Shown: piece after piece, positions 16,548 to 24,552 of the stretch
Layout: each line of letters opens with the position of its first letter
How positions within the stretch are numbered: the stretch's first letter is position 1
Assembly (NCBI GenBank): GCA_016936505.1
Contig: JAFGXS010000062.1
Span: 1 to 38,584, forward strand
Reading direction: 5' to 3'
Length of the DNA: 38,584 bases
Origin: Bacteroidales bacterium
GTDB lineage: Bacteria > Bacteroidota > Bacteroidia > Bacteroidales > F082
Translations under genes and position numbers: made by a program
Notes under the pieces: model-generated
What the model was told of the DNA's origin: nothing
Database searches by the model: none
What the model saw: the letters and a program-made list of their open reading frames with translations, nothing else

Positions 16548-18053
16548 TTATTGAACATCTTTTGGCATGTCCGGTAACGACCAGCCTTCTCTATAGGTAT
16601 GTTTTATCCATTCATCGGCAATTTGTCTCGCATTAAATTCTTTGTACTGCCGGTCGAATCGCGGGTCTCCATCAATCACTTTAAAGTCGTTCACACTTAG
16701 TGTATTTATTTTATCCGAATCAGAAATATTAGTGAACTGCATGTTTTCTCCGTCCCAAAGCAAGGGGCGTTTCAGGTCTTGTAAACGTACTGCAAGGACA
16801 CCCATCACCACCATTTCATTAAATGGACCTGAATACTGGAAGTTTGCGCTGGCTTCAGTTCTGCTTTCAGGCGATTCTTTACATGCGCGAATCCAGTCGC
16901 GTTCGTGTGCACCACCCCATACTCCTTCTTCTGCACCGGGTATTCTTGAAATTACAGGAGTTGGTTCTTTAAAATCATTCATTTTAGAATAGGGCAATAA
17001 TGTAGGTTCCATGCCATAATAACTAGTCATAATGGTTCCTTTACTCCCTACAAACAAAAGGCCGCCACCTATTTTTTTACCCAATATCTCACCATCGGGC
17101 AAACCAGCAGGTCGTTTGGGAAGCAGGCCTCCGTCGTACCAGGTTACCTTTACTTCGGGCATGGCCACATCGGGTAAGTTTTTTCTTTCAGGGAAAGTAT
17201 ATTCAACTATTTCGGCATGGGGCGCACTTTCTGTATTAATTGTAGTTGACGAAGCCTCAACCATCGACGGATATTTCAGATTGAGCGCCATAAAAACAGG
17301 ATCGAGCACATGACAACCCATATCTCCCAAGGCGCCGGTCCCAAAATCCCACCGCCCACGCCAGTTCCAAGGCGTATATGTGGAATGATAAGGACGAAAA
17401 GCTGCAGGACCCAAAAACAAATCCCAGTCAAGTGTCTCAGGAACAGGCATCGCTTCATCGGGGCGTTTTAAGCCCTGAGGCCAGATTGGCCGGTCAGTCC
17501 AGGCATGAACCTCCCTGACTTCTCCGATTGTCCCTGCCCATATCCATTCGCTGACTCTTCTGATATCATCACCTGAATTTCCCTGGTTACCCATTTGTGT
17601 CGCCACTTTGTATTTTGCAGCCAAGCGGGTTAATAAACGAGATTCATATACTGAATGTGTGAGCGGTTTTTGAGTATAAACATGCTTGCCTAAGGTAATG
17701 GCATGTGCAGTAATTCCTGCATGAGAATGGTCTGGTGTGGCAATCATCACAGCGTCGATAGAGTTTCCGAACTTATCGAACATCTCCCGCCAGTCCTTAA
17801 ATTTCTTAGCCTTAGGATAATCATTAAATGTTCTTCCGGCATAACCCCAATCCACATCGCAGAGAGCAACAATATTTTCGCTACTCATGTTTTTCAGATT
17901 GTTCCTACCCATTCCACCTATACCTATTCCTGCTATATTCAGCTTATCACTTGGTGCTATGTGCCCAAATGCTTTACCCATCACATTTCCGGGGACTATT
18001 GAAAATCCAACAAGGGATGTATTCATGAGTTTTACAAAATTTCTTCTTTCCAT
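16548..18053 (-). CDS. Gfo/Idh/MocA family oxidoreductase, Tat-like signal (3 of 3)
   Basis: 501 aa, the longest of the three paralogues. MERRNFVK with the following hydrophobic stretch resembles a Tat signal. The Rossmann domain has NIAGIGIGGMGR (39-50), LCDVD (64-68), ATPDHSHA (105-112) and TQKP (127-130), where the usual Glu of EKP is Gln but the Lys is kept. The C-terminal domain has GTGALGDMGCHVLD with the conserved His and Asp. Aromatic and Trp-rich segments (TPWNWRGRWDFG) are typical of the long exported Bacteroidota/Planctomycetes type. It lies 33 bp downstream of the FAD oxidoreductase and 44 bp upstream of the isomerase gene. Substrate unassigned. Confidence 0.9.
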   Translation of the reverse strand: MERRNFVKLMNTSLVGFSIVPGNVMGKAFGHIAPSDKLNIAGIGIGGMGRNNLKNMSSENIVALCDVDWGYAGRTFNDYPKAKKFKDWREMFDKFGNSIDAVMIATPDHSHAGITAHAITLGKHVYTQKPLTHSVYESRLLTRLAAKYKVATQMGNQGNSGDDIRRVSEWIWAGTIGEVREVHAWTDRPIWPQGLKRPDEAMPVPETLDWDLFLGPAAFRPYHSTYTPWNWRGRWDFGTGALGDMGCHVLDPVFMALNLKYPSMVEASSTTINTESAPHAEIVEYTFPERKNLPDVAMPEVKVTWYDGGLLPKRPAGLPDGEILGKKIGGGLLFVGSKGTIMTSYYGMEPTLLPYSKMNDFKEPTPVISRIPGAEEGVWGGAHERDWIRACKESPESRTEASANFQYSGPFNEMVVMGVLAVRLQDLKRPLLWDGENMQFTNISDSDKINTLSVNDFKVIDGDPRFDRQYKEFNARQIADEWIKHTYREGWSLPDMPKDVQ

Positions 18054-18086
18054 TTTTATTTCTTTTTTATGTTATTACTTCTGAAA

Positions 18087-19802
18087 TCAAACAGGCCATT
18101 CGATTTCAACTCCCTGCAAAACAATCATTTGCTGAAACTCTTCCAGCAAAACTGAATCTTTTAGTATGCGGTGTGGTGATGTGTTTTTCTGTAAAGCATA
18201 AGCTATGAGCATACCTACTGATTCTCCAATATTCCATTCAACCGGATGCAGTCGGTAACATCCATTTGTAATATGGGTTGTTCCAATATTTTTACAGGCC
18301 GGTAGCAAATTCTCAGTTTCAATCGGAATTAATGCACCCAGGGGTATTTGAAACGGTAATACCGGTAAATTCAATTGGTTAATGCCCTTGCTTGAAGGAT
18401 GCAAATCAATTGGGTAATATCCAATTCCCACGCTGTCTTTGAAATCAGCTGCTTTTTGTCCAGCTTCATCTCCGGCTACCAATAGTCTGTTCTCTTTTCC
18501 AACATGCTCTTCCAGGATTGTGAATACAGCTTTTATTCTTCTCGATTCCCGGATGTACGGATATTTTGCCATACCGTCTTCCGTTCCCATCACATCTTTG
18601 CGCAATCGTAATCCAGGCCATCCCTGTCCGCCGTCCGGACGGGGAGCTTCTGTTTGAAGCCAGTATAATAGAGATAAATTAAGTTGTTTTGCTTCGTCAA
18701 CATGTTTTGTAAACTCTTTCTCTGAAACATTAATAAGATTGCCGTTGTAAAAATCGTTTTGAGGCCAGTTAATAATGGTAATATCACTAATGAAATTACC
18801 TGGTTTAAAATTGTTTTTATCAATTATTCTCCGATAGGTCCAGAGGTTAAGCAAAGGAGAAGTACTTTCACCTGTAGGATTAAATCCTAATTTCTTTGCT
18901 TTTTCGGGTTCGTATGGAGAAGAATATTCCAGACTGAGTTGTTTACAAGGCCATTCCGGTGTCATGGCAGGGTGAAAATTTCTCCAGAACTCATACGTTT
19001 CAGGTTTTGCGATTACATTATTCTCCCCGAGAATATAATCAAGGGCAAAACAAACCGTGAAAGATTGATTGTTGTCCGGGTCGCCTTTTTCCGGAGCATG
19101 CAGTTCGCCGGTTTCTTTGTTGGATTCTGTTCCTGTTACAAAAGCTGTCCCTGTTAATGGTAATAAGTCTCCAAGTTCAGTGGCATCAACGAAATAAGGC
19201 GCTACAAACGTGCAATTAAAGTTGGTAAGAGTGTTTGTTGCATTTAACTCTTTTACATGTTTGCCACTCGTTTCTGCCGACAGAATTTTTGTATTTAAAT
19301 GAAGAGTGAGTTTTCCCGAAGCCAGATACGGAGATAACATTTCAGTTAATACTGCTACCGAAACCCTCGGTTCGTGCCCTATCCTGGAGACATTGCTATT
19401 CCCCGGATTAAATAATTCCTTTGAAGCTGCCTCTTCCGTTAGCGGATAATTTTTCTTGTAATAATCTCTTATATTCTTGCGAAAACTTCGGTATAGTTTT
19501 GTAGAACCATGCGTTTCTATCCACTGATGTTCGTCGGGCGGTACTCCCTGCTGAGAAAGTTGTCCTCCAATCCAATCGGTTTCTTCGGTTAGGATTACAG
19601 TTAAATTATTTCGCAAGGCAGATAAAGCTGCCGCACATCCTCCTACTCCACCACCGGCAATAACCACATCTGCCTTAAAAACTTCGCCTTTTCGGATGGT
19701 GTTTAACTTTGGTTTTGATTCTCCGGCTTGAGCTGATAAACTTAAAAGAGGAGCAGACAATCCGCCTGTAACACACAATCCTATAAAGTTTTTCCTGTTC
19801 AT
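18087..19802 (-). CDS. exported FAD-dependent oxidoreductase
   Basis: 571 aa. The N-terminus MNRKNFIGLCVTGGLSAP and a following Ala-rich region to SAQAGE form a signal sequence with a degenerate Tat-like motif (RK rather than RR). The FAD-binding dinucleotide motif GGGVGGCAAA follows directly, then EETDWIGGQLSQQG, a hallmark of the FAD-dependent family PF12831. A C-terminal FAD-contacting region includes NLLPACKNIGTTHITNG and GESVGMLIAYAL. Proteins of this family are frequent in rhamnosidase and pectin/glycoside PULs but have no settled reaction. It follows the GH78 gene by 10 bp, so the two are almost certainly co-transcribed; an oxidation step on a sugar freed or exposed by GH78 is a reasonable guess. 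Confidence 0.88.
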   Translation of the reverse strand: MNRKNFIGLCVTGGLSAPLLSLSAQAGESKPKLNTIRKGEVFKADVVIAGGGVGGCAAALSALRNNLTVILTEETDWIGGQLSQQGVPPDEHQWIETHGSTKLYRSFRKNIRDYYKKNYPLTEEAASKELFNPGNSNVSRIGHEPRVSVAVLTEMLSPYLASGKLTLHLNTKILSAETSGKHVKELNATNTLTNFNCTFVAPYFVDATELGDLLPLTGTAFVTGTESNKETGELHAPEKGDPDNNQSFTVCFALDYILGENNVIAKPETYEFWRNFHPAMTPEWPCKQLSLEYSSPYEPEKAKKLGFNPTGESTSPLLNLWTYRRIIDKNNFKPGNFISDITIINWPQNDFYNGNLINVSEKEFTKHVDEAKQLNLSLLYWLQTEAPRPDGGQGWPGLRLRKDVMGTEDGMAKYPYIRESRRIKAVFTILEEHVGKENRLLVAGDEAGQKAADFKDSVGIGYYPIDLHPSSKGINQLNLPVLPFQIPLGALIPIETENLLPACKNIGTTHITNGCYRLHPVEWNIGESVGMLIAYALQKNTSPHRILKDSVLLEEFQQMIVLQGVEIEWPV

Positions 19803-19812
19803 CCAGTTTTAG

Positions 19813-22560
19813 TTAATTGTTAAGATTTATTTTTAAAGGAATATTCAAAATATATTTTCCACTTCCCAATTCTATTTCCAATTTTCCTTTTTCGTTTGAA
19901 GAAGCTATCGGCTGTGGCTTGCCGCTACTATCTGTGACAGAAACTTCCGAAATATTCATGTTTTCAAAGCAAACGGTCGCCGATGAATTTGGAGGAATGG
20001 TGCATGAATAAATCATTCGATTCTGATTGAGTTTCCAATTCGATTCGATCTTTCCATACATACTTTCAAACCCGGAATTAACGTAAGTTAATCCGCCTCC
20101 GACATGTGGCTGCAAATAGAAGTGCTTATATCCCGGATTATTTTCGTCAACCAAAATACCGGCTACATAACTGTAAAGCCATTCGCCGATTGCACCGTAG
20201 GCATAATGGTTAAAACTGTTCATTATCGGATCCTGGAATGTTCCGTCAGGTTTGATTCCGTCCCAACGTTCCCAAATGGTTGTAGCTCCCATGGTTATTG
20301 GATACAACCAGGATGGATATTCTTTACGTGTCAATAACATAAACGCCAGATCGTCTCTGCCGATGCCCGAAAGGGTACTGCATAAAAGTGGCGTTCCGAC
20401 AAAACCTGTAGTTAAGTGACCAAATTTTATGACATCATTCGCGAGATAAGTGGCTGATTTTTGAATCAAGTTATCAGGAACTAACCCAAATGAAAGCGCC
20501 AGTGCATAAGCAGTTTGGGTATGAGAGACTAACCTCCCATTGGTTGTAATAAATTCTTCGTCGAATGCCTTTTTTATTTTTGGAGCAAGTTGTTCGTACT
20601 TGCCATAATCTTCTTTTTTATCGAGTATTTTAGCCACTTGTGACAGGATGGTTGTTGAGTAATAAAAATAGGCTGTTGCAATTAAATCCTTTTCAGTGGT
20701 AGCTCCCTTATAGTCATTCCTGTTACTTCCGAATGCCAGATGATCTCCGTAATGGTTGTCTTCAGTCCACAGGTAATCGTTTCCTGCCCGTGTTGTCATG
20801 TAATCTACCCATGCTTTCATGCTTGAGTATTGTTCTTCCAGAATTTGTTTGTCGCCGTAAACCCGGTAGACTGTCCATGGAATTACTATTGCTACGTCGG
20901 CCCATGCAGTTGATCCACCATCACCTTTTAGTACATCAGGAACAACATCGGTTACTTTCCCGTTCGGAAGCTGATCTGCAGCTATGTCTTTCGCCCATTT
21001 CGTGTAAAAAGCAGCAACATCGAAGTTGAATGCAGCAGTCACGCTAAATACCTGTGCATCTCCAGTCCAGCCAAGTCGTTCATCCCGTTGCGGACAATCA
21101 GTTGGAATATCCAGAAAATTGTCTTTCTGCCCCCACAGAATATTATGTTGCAATTGATTAATCAGAGAATCGGAACATGAAAAATAACCGGTTGGCTCCA
21201 TATCGGAATGGACTTCAATACCAGTGAAATCATGAATGTTAACCGGGTTGCTTATTCCTTCGAGCCTTACATACCGAAATCCGAAAAAAGTAAAATACGG
21301 TTCATAATTCTGTACCGAATCCTTGTTTAGGATATAAGTGTTGGTTGCAAGGGCAGAGCGGAGATTTTCGGTGTAAAAATTACCTTCCTTGTCGAGCACT
21401 TCGGCAAACCTGATTTTTATGGTGTCCCCTTCCTTTCCTCTTACTTTGAAACGGAGCCAACCCACCATGTTTTGCCCCATATCGAGCACTTTTTCTCCTT
21501 TCGGAGTATAAATAATTTTTACCGGGTTAATTTCCTGAATCTTTTTTACCGGCAATCCCATTGATGCGATCAGTTTATCTTTTGGATAATCAAGCAGAGC
21601 TGAATTTTTCCATCTACTATCATCAAAATCCGGCTGGCACCAGTTTTTCATTTCGAGCCGAGCATCATAGGTTTCGCCATTGTAAATATTCGATTGCAGT
21701 ATTGGCCCACCATTAAATTTCCAACTTGTATCGGTTGTAATCGTTTCTTCGCTTCCATCGGTATAATCTATATGAAGCTGAAGCAATAATCCAAGTTGAT
21801 TCCCGTAATAGCTGTGCGGCAATATGTAACCAATCTTCCCGCGAAACCAGCCATCAGCCAGAATTACTCCAAAAGCATTTTTGTCGTTCAGTTTATCTGT
21901 AATGTCATAAGTTTGATACTGCAATCGTTTATGATAACTCGTCCAACCCGGTGTAAAATATTGATCGCCTACTTTTTCTCCGTTCAGAAAAAGCTGATAC
22001 AATCCTAATGAAGTAACATATATTCTGGCTGATTGAATCTTTTTCTTTAGCTCAAATTTTTTACGGTAATATTGAGGAGGCCACTTTCCATTTCCATTTA
22101 TTTCATCTTTTACGGTTATCCATTCTGCATTCCATAAATTAGGGTGCAAGATTCCGGTTTCAAAAAAGGCTGGTTCACTCCATTCACTCGATCTGTTTTT
22201 ATTATCCCAAACCCGAACCTGCCAGTAAATTCTCTGCATCGACTGTAATTCAGGTCCGGTATACACAACATTAACCGACTGACTGCTCATTACTTTCCCT
22301 GATTGCCATTCAGGCTTAGCGTGCTTTAATTCTTCAGTTGAAAATGCAATCTGAATCTCGTAAGCTGTTTGTTCCAGATTCTGTTCTTCAGATACTATTT
22401 TCCAGCTTAACCTTGGATTGGGAGCATCAATACCTAAAGGATTAACCAGGTATTCGCATCTAAGGTTAGCCACACTGATCGGAGTACCGTTTAGCCAATT
22501 GGTATGGCCGAAAAACAGAAAAAGGAAAATGACTCTAATGTATACAGTTGCTTTTCTCAT
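19813..22560 (-). CDS. alpha-L-rhamnosidase, GH78
   Basis: 915 aa with signal peptide (VIFLFLFFGHTNWLNG). The N-terminal beta-sandwich starts with LRCEYLVNPLGIDAPNPRLSW, the standard opening of GH78 enzymes. The rhamnosidase N-domain with LFLNGEKVGDQYFTPGWT (~210-230) follows. The (alpha/alpha)6 catalytic domain contains DCPQRDERLGWTGDAQ near residues 485-500 with the conserved acidic residues, and WERWDGIKPDG near 763 holds the second catalytic-site Glu. Length matches family norms (about 900-1000 aa). The enzyme removes terminal alpha-L-rhamnose. It is the only recognised glycoside hydrolase of a CAZy GH family in the window. It is preceded by a strong terminator (22603-22645), so it probably has its own promoter or depends on read-through. 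Confidence 0.95.
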   Translation of the reverse strand: MRKATVYIRVIFLFLFFGHTNWLNGTPISVANLRCEYLVNPLGIDAPNPRLSWKIVSEEQNLEQTAYEIQIAFSTEELKHAKPEWQSGKVMSSQSVNVVYTGPELQSMQRIYWQVRVWDNKNRSSEWSEPAFFETGILHPNLWNAEWITVKDEINGNGKWPPQYYRKKFELKKKIQSARIYVTSLGLYQLFLNGEKVGDQYFTPGWTSYHKRLQYQTYDITDKLNDKNAFGVILADGWFRGKIGYILPHSYYGNQLGLLLQLHIDYTDGSEETITTDTSWKFNGGPILQSNIYNGETYDARLEMKNWCQPDFDDSRWKNSALLDYPKDKLIASMGLPVKKIQEINPVKIIYTPKGEKVLDMGQNMVGWLRFKVRGKEGDTIKIRFAEVLDKEGNFYTENLRSALATNTYILNKDSVQNYEPYFTFFGFRYVRLEGISNPVNIHDFTGIEVHSDMEPTGYFSCSDSLINQLQHNILWGQKDNFLDIPTDCPQRDERLGWTGDAQVFSVTAAFNFDVAAFYTKWAKDIAADQLPNGKVTDVVPDVLKGDGGSTAWADVAIVIPWTVYRVYGDKQILEEQYSSMKAWVDYMTTRAGNDYLWTEDNHYGDHLAFGSNRNDYKGATTEKDLIATAYFYYSTTILSQVAKILDKKEDYGKYEQLAPKIKKAFDEEFITTNGRLVSHTQTAYALALSFGLVPDNLIQKSATYLANDVIKFGHLTTGFVGTPLLCSTLSGIGRDDLAFMLLTRKEYPSWLYPITMGATTIWERWDGIKPDGTFQDPIMNSFNHYAYGAIGEWLYSYVAGILVDENNPGYKHFYLQPHVGGGLTYVNSGFESMYGKIESNWKLNQNRMIYSCTIPPNSSATVCFENMNISEVSVTDSSGKPQPIASSNEKGKLEIELGSGKYILNIPLKINLNN

Positions 22561-22602
22561 TCCGGTTTATTGTTTTAGAAAAACTGGAAAAGTGTAACAA
22601 GT

Positions 22603-22645
22603 AAATTTTTAAAAAAGTAGAGGCAGGTATTATCCTACCTCTACT
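22603..22645 (-). terminator. terminator after the LamG gene
   Basis: The arms are AGTAGAGGCAGG (22616-22627) and CCTACCTCTACT (22634-22645), 12 bp with one mismatch and a 6-base loop. On the minus strand it is followed by TTTTTTAAAAATTT. It lies 40 bp past the LamG stop and 43 bp before the GH78 start, so it separates the sigma-SusCD-LamG part from the enzyme part of the PUL. Confidence 0.85.
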
Positions 22646-22685
22646 AAATGCCTTGCAGGCTAATTCAAAACAAAAGACATTATTT

Positions 22686-24269
22686 CTACCTATTGTATAT
22701 CATCTTTCTGGTAAAGACCTTGTTATCCGTAATCATCTGTAAATAATATATTCCGTTGCTAAGGTTTTCGGATGATAATTCCAATTGGTATTTCCCTTTG
22801 TATTTCATTCCTTCATCAATTGACCTTACAAGGTTTCCTCTAATGTCGAACATGCGGAAACCTACTTTACCAGGATTTACGATGACGTATGGAACCGTTG
22901 TTGAACTAGAGAATGGATTCGGATAATTCTGTCCCAATTGATTTTCATTTGTTGCCTGAACTACACTAATTCCAGATACAAGGGTGTTCACATCACCCAA
23001 GGCGGCTACTTGTTCAGCGGTAAGCGCTACATCCCAAACTGCTAATGCTGCACAGTCAACTGTTGCATCATCTCCATCATTGTCACCGAAAATAATGACT
23101 TGTGGCTCAAGCGACCATCGATTATCAATCTGGAAATAGTCGTGTGACAGATCTGGTGCTTCTGCCCACAATTCACCATTAATATACACCCGGTGAAATT
23201 CTGTTTGTTTTACGGTGATAACCATTCGGTACCAAGTATTTGGTGAAATAAACCGTGATGAATAGGTAGACCGTGATGTACCAATAGAACCATCATTATG
23301 ATGAACAAACAAATCACCATCAGATGAATTTGTCATATCCGTTTGGAAAAAGGTTACATAATCAGCAATAGTAGGAACCATAAAGTCGAATTGCATCGAC
23401 CATTCATTTACATTGGTACCTCCACCATTCGCAGCCATTCCGTGTGTCATGGTATAATAGCTTCCTAAACCAATTTCAACGGCTCCGTTTCCATCAGCAG
23501 GTCCGTTAACAGCTGTTTCTGTTCCTGTTAATACAAGATCGTTACCCACTGTTGCCATTACAAGATTATTGGGATCATTAAACAGCCATAAGCCACTCTT
23601 TTGAGGAACATCTGCAACAACTGCATAATTCGTATTTACATCACCCATCTCCGTTACTTGTTCAGCAGTTAATGCTTGGTCCCAGATTGCCTGTCCCGAG
23701 CACATAATTGTAGCATCATCACCATCATTGTCACCAAAAATAATGACCTTCGGTTCAAGTGACCATCGGTTATCCGTCTGGAAATAGTCGTGAGTCAAAT
23801 CAGGTGCTTCTGCCCACAATTCTCCGTTAATATATACCCGGTGAAACTCATTTTGCTTCACCGTGATCACCAATCTGTACCATGTGTTTGGCGATATTAG
23901 ATTTGATGAATAAGTAGAGCGCGATGTTCCAATTGAACCATCACCATGATGCACAAACAAATCACCGTCAGATGTATTTGTTGTATCTGTTTGGAAGAAG
24001 GTAACATAATCGGCTACCGTTGGCACCATAAAGTCGAATTGCATTGTCCATTCATTGACATTCACGCCGCCGCCATTAGCCTCCATTCCATGTGTCATGG
24101 TGTAATAGCTTGCCAAGCCCACTTCAACTGCCCCGTTGTCGGCGACCGGGCCACTTACAGCAGTTGCTGTACCAGTAAGAACGAGATCTGCTCCAATCGT
24201 GGCTTTACCAAGATTGGTCGAATCATTGAATTGCCAAAGTCCTTTACTTACCGGTAGGTACTTCTGCAT
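22686..24269 (-). CDS. tandem-LamG surface protein with T9SS sorting tail, frameshifted at its 5' end
   Basis: 527 aa in the intact frame. Two near-identical LamG-like domains lie at ~10-212 and ~226-429 (each from GLWxFND to GDVNT, with conserved YYTMTHGM, WxMQFDFMVPT, TWYRxVITVKQ and IIFGDNDGDDAT). The T9SS type A tail (~446-527) starts QNYPNPFSSST and ends YYLQMITDNKVFTRKMIY. There is no enzyme motif. It follows SusD in the position often held by surface glycan-binding proteins, so a binding role is likely. The frame as written lacks a signal peptide; a perfect one (MKFKSLLLFVAISM...) lies upstream in another frame at 24244-24324. Deleting one copy of a GGTA duplication at 24253-24260 joins them into a ~544-aa protein. 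Confidence 0.85.
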   Translation of the reverse strand: MQKYLPVSKGLWQFNDSTNLGKATIGADLVLTGTATAVSGPVADNGAVEVGLASYYTMTHGMEANGGGVNVNEWTMQFDFMVPTVADYVTFFQTDTTNTSDGDLFVHHGDGSIGTSRSTYSSNLISPNTWYRLVITVKQNEFHRVYINGELWAEAPDLTHDYFQTDNRWSLEPKVIIFGDNDGDDATIMCSGQAIWDQALTAEQVTEMGDVNTNYAVVADVPQKSGLWLFNDPNNLVMATVGNDLVLTGTETAVNGPADGNGAVEIGLGSYYTMTHGMAANGGGTNVNEWSMQFDFMVPTIADYVTFFQTDMTNSSDGDLFVHHNDGSIGTSRSTYSSRFISPNTWYRMVITVKQTEFHRVYINGELWAEAPDLSHDYFQIDNRWSLEPQVIIFGDNDGDDATVDCAALAVWDVALTAEQVAALGDVNTLVSGISVVQATNENQLGQNYPNPFSSSTTVPYVIVNPGKVGFRMFDIRGNLVRSIDEGMKYKGKYQLELSSENLSNGIYYLQMITDNKVFTRKMIYNR

Positions 24270-24324
24270 TTACCAGAGAAGCCATGGAAATGGCAACAAA
24301 TAGAAGTAAAGATTTAAATTTCAT
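24244..24324 (-). pseudogene. detached signal-peptide segment of the LamG gene
   Basis: From ATG 24324 this frame encodes MKFKSLLLFVAISMASLVNAEVP, a typical Sec signal peptide, and then meets a stop at 24244. The mature LamG frame overlaps it in a different phase. On the minus strand the junction reads TACCTACC; with one TACC the product continues AEVPVSKGLWQFND, which matches the ADVPQKSGLWLFND start of the second LamG repeat. The segment is therefore the true 5' end of the gene at 22686, separated by a 4-base insertion. Confidence 0.85.
24253..24260. repeat. GGTA x2 tandem duplication causing a frameshift
   Basis: GGTAGGTA on the plus strand (TACCTACC in the coding sense). One unit too many shifts the LamG frame just after the signal-peptide cleavage region. 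It is a slipped-strand-type change. Confidence 0.75.
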
Positions 24325-24469
24325 AAGCAAGTATTTAATAGTTATTAATAATGTTGAGGAATTGTGGTTTTTCGAAAAATGCCTACTCCGGTTAGGAAGA
24401 ATTGAAAAATTCAAAGAATTGTGATTCTCAACGATGAAAAAAATCTCAAAATATTTATTGAAGTTTACG

Positions 24470-24510
24470 AGAGTGTATGCCACTCTATTCTTCAAAAAAA
24501 ATTGAAGAAT
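24470..24510. other. two adjacent hairpins between susD and the LamG gene
   Basis: AGAGTG-tatgc-CACTCT (24470-24486) is directly followed by ATTCTTCAA-A6-TTGAAGAAT (24487-24510), both perfect. They lie 43 bp past the susD stop. No long T-run follows on the minus strand, so attenuation or mRNA processing is more likely than full termination. They may set a lower level for downstream genes than for susCD. Confidence 0.5.
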
Positions 24511-24552
24511 GAGCAACATACTCTTCGTAATCTGACTTAACTAAAAAGAAAA

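Noticed and set aside
22686..24269. CRISPR-like or short tandem repeat signal from the long internal similarity
   Set aside because: The similarity is a ~200-codon protein-domain duplication in one gene, not a short-spacer array. No CRISPR array or IS element was found in the window.
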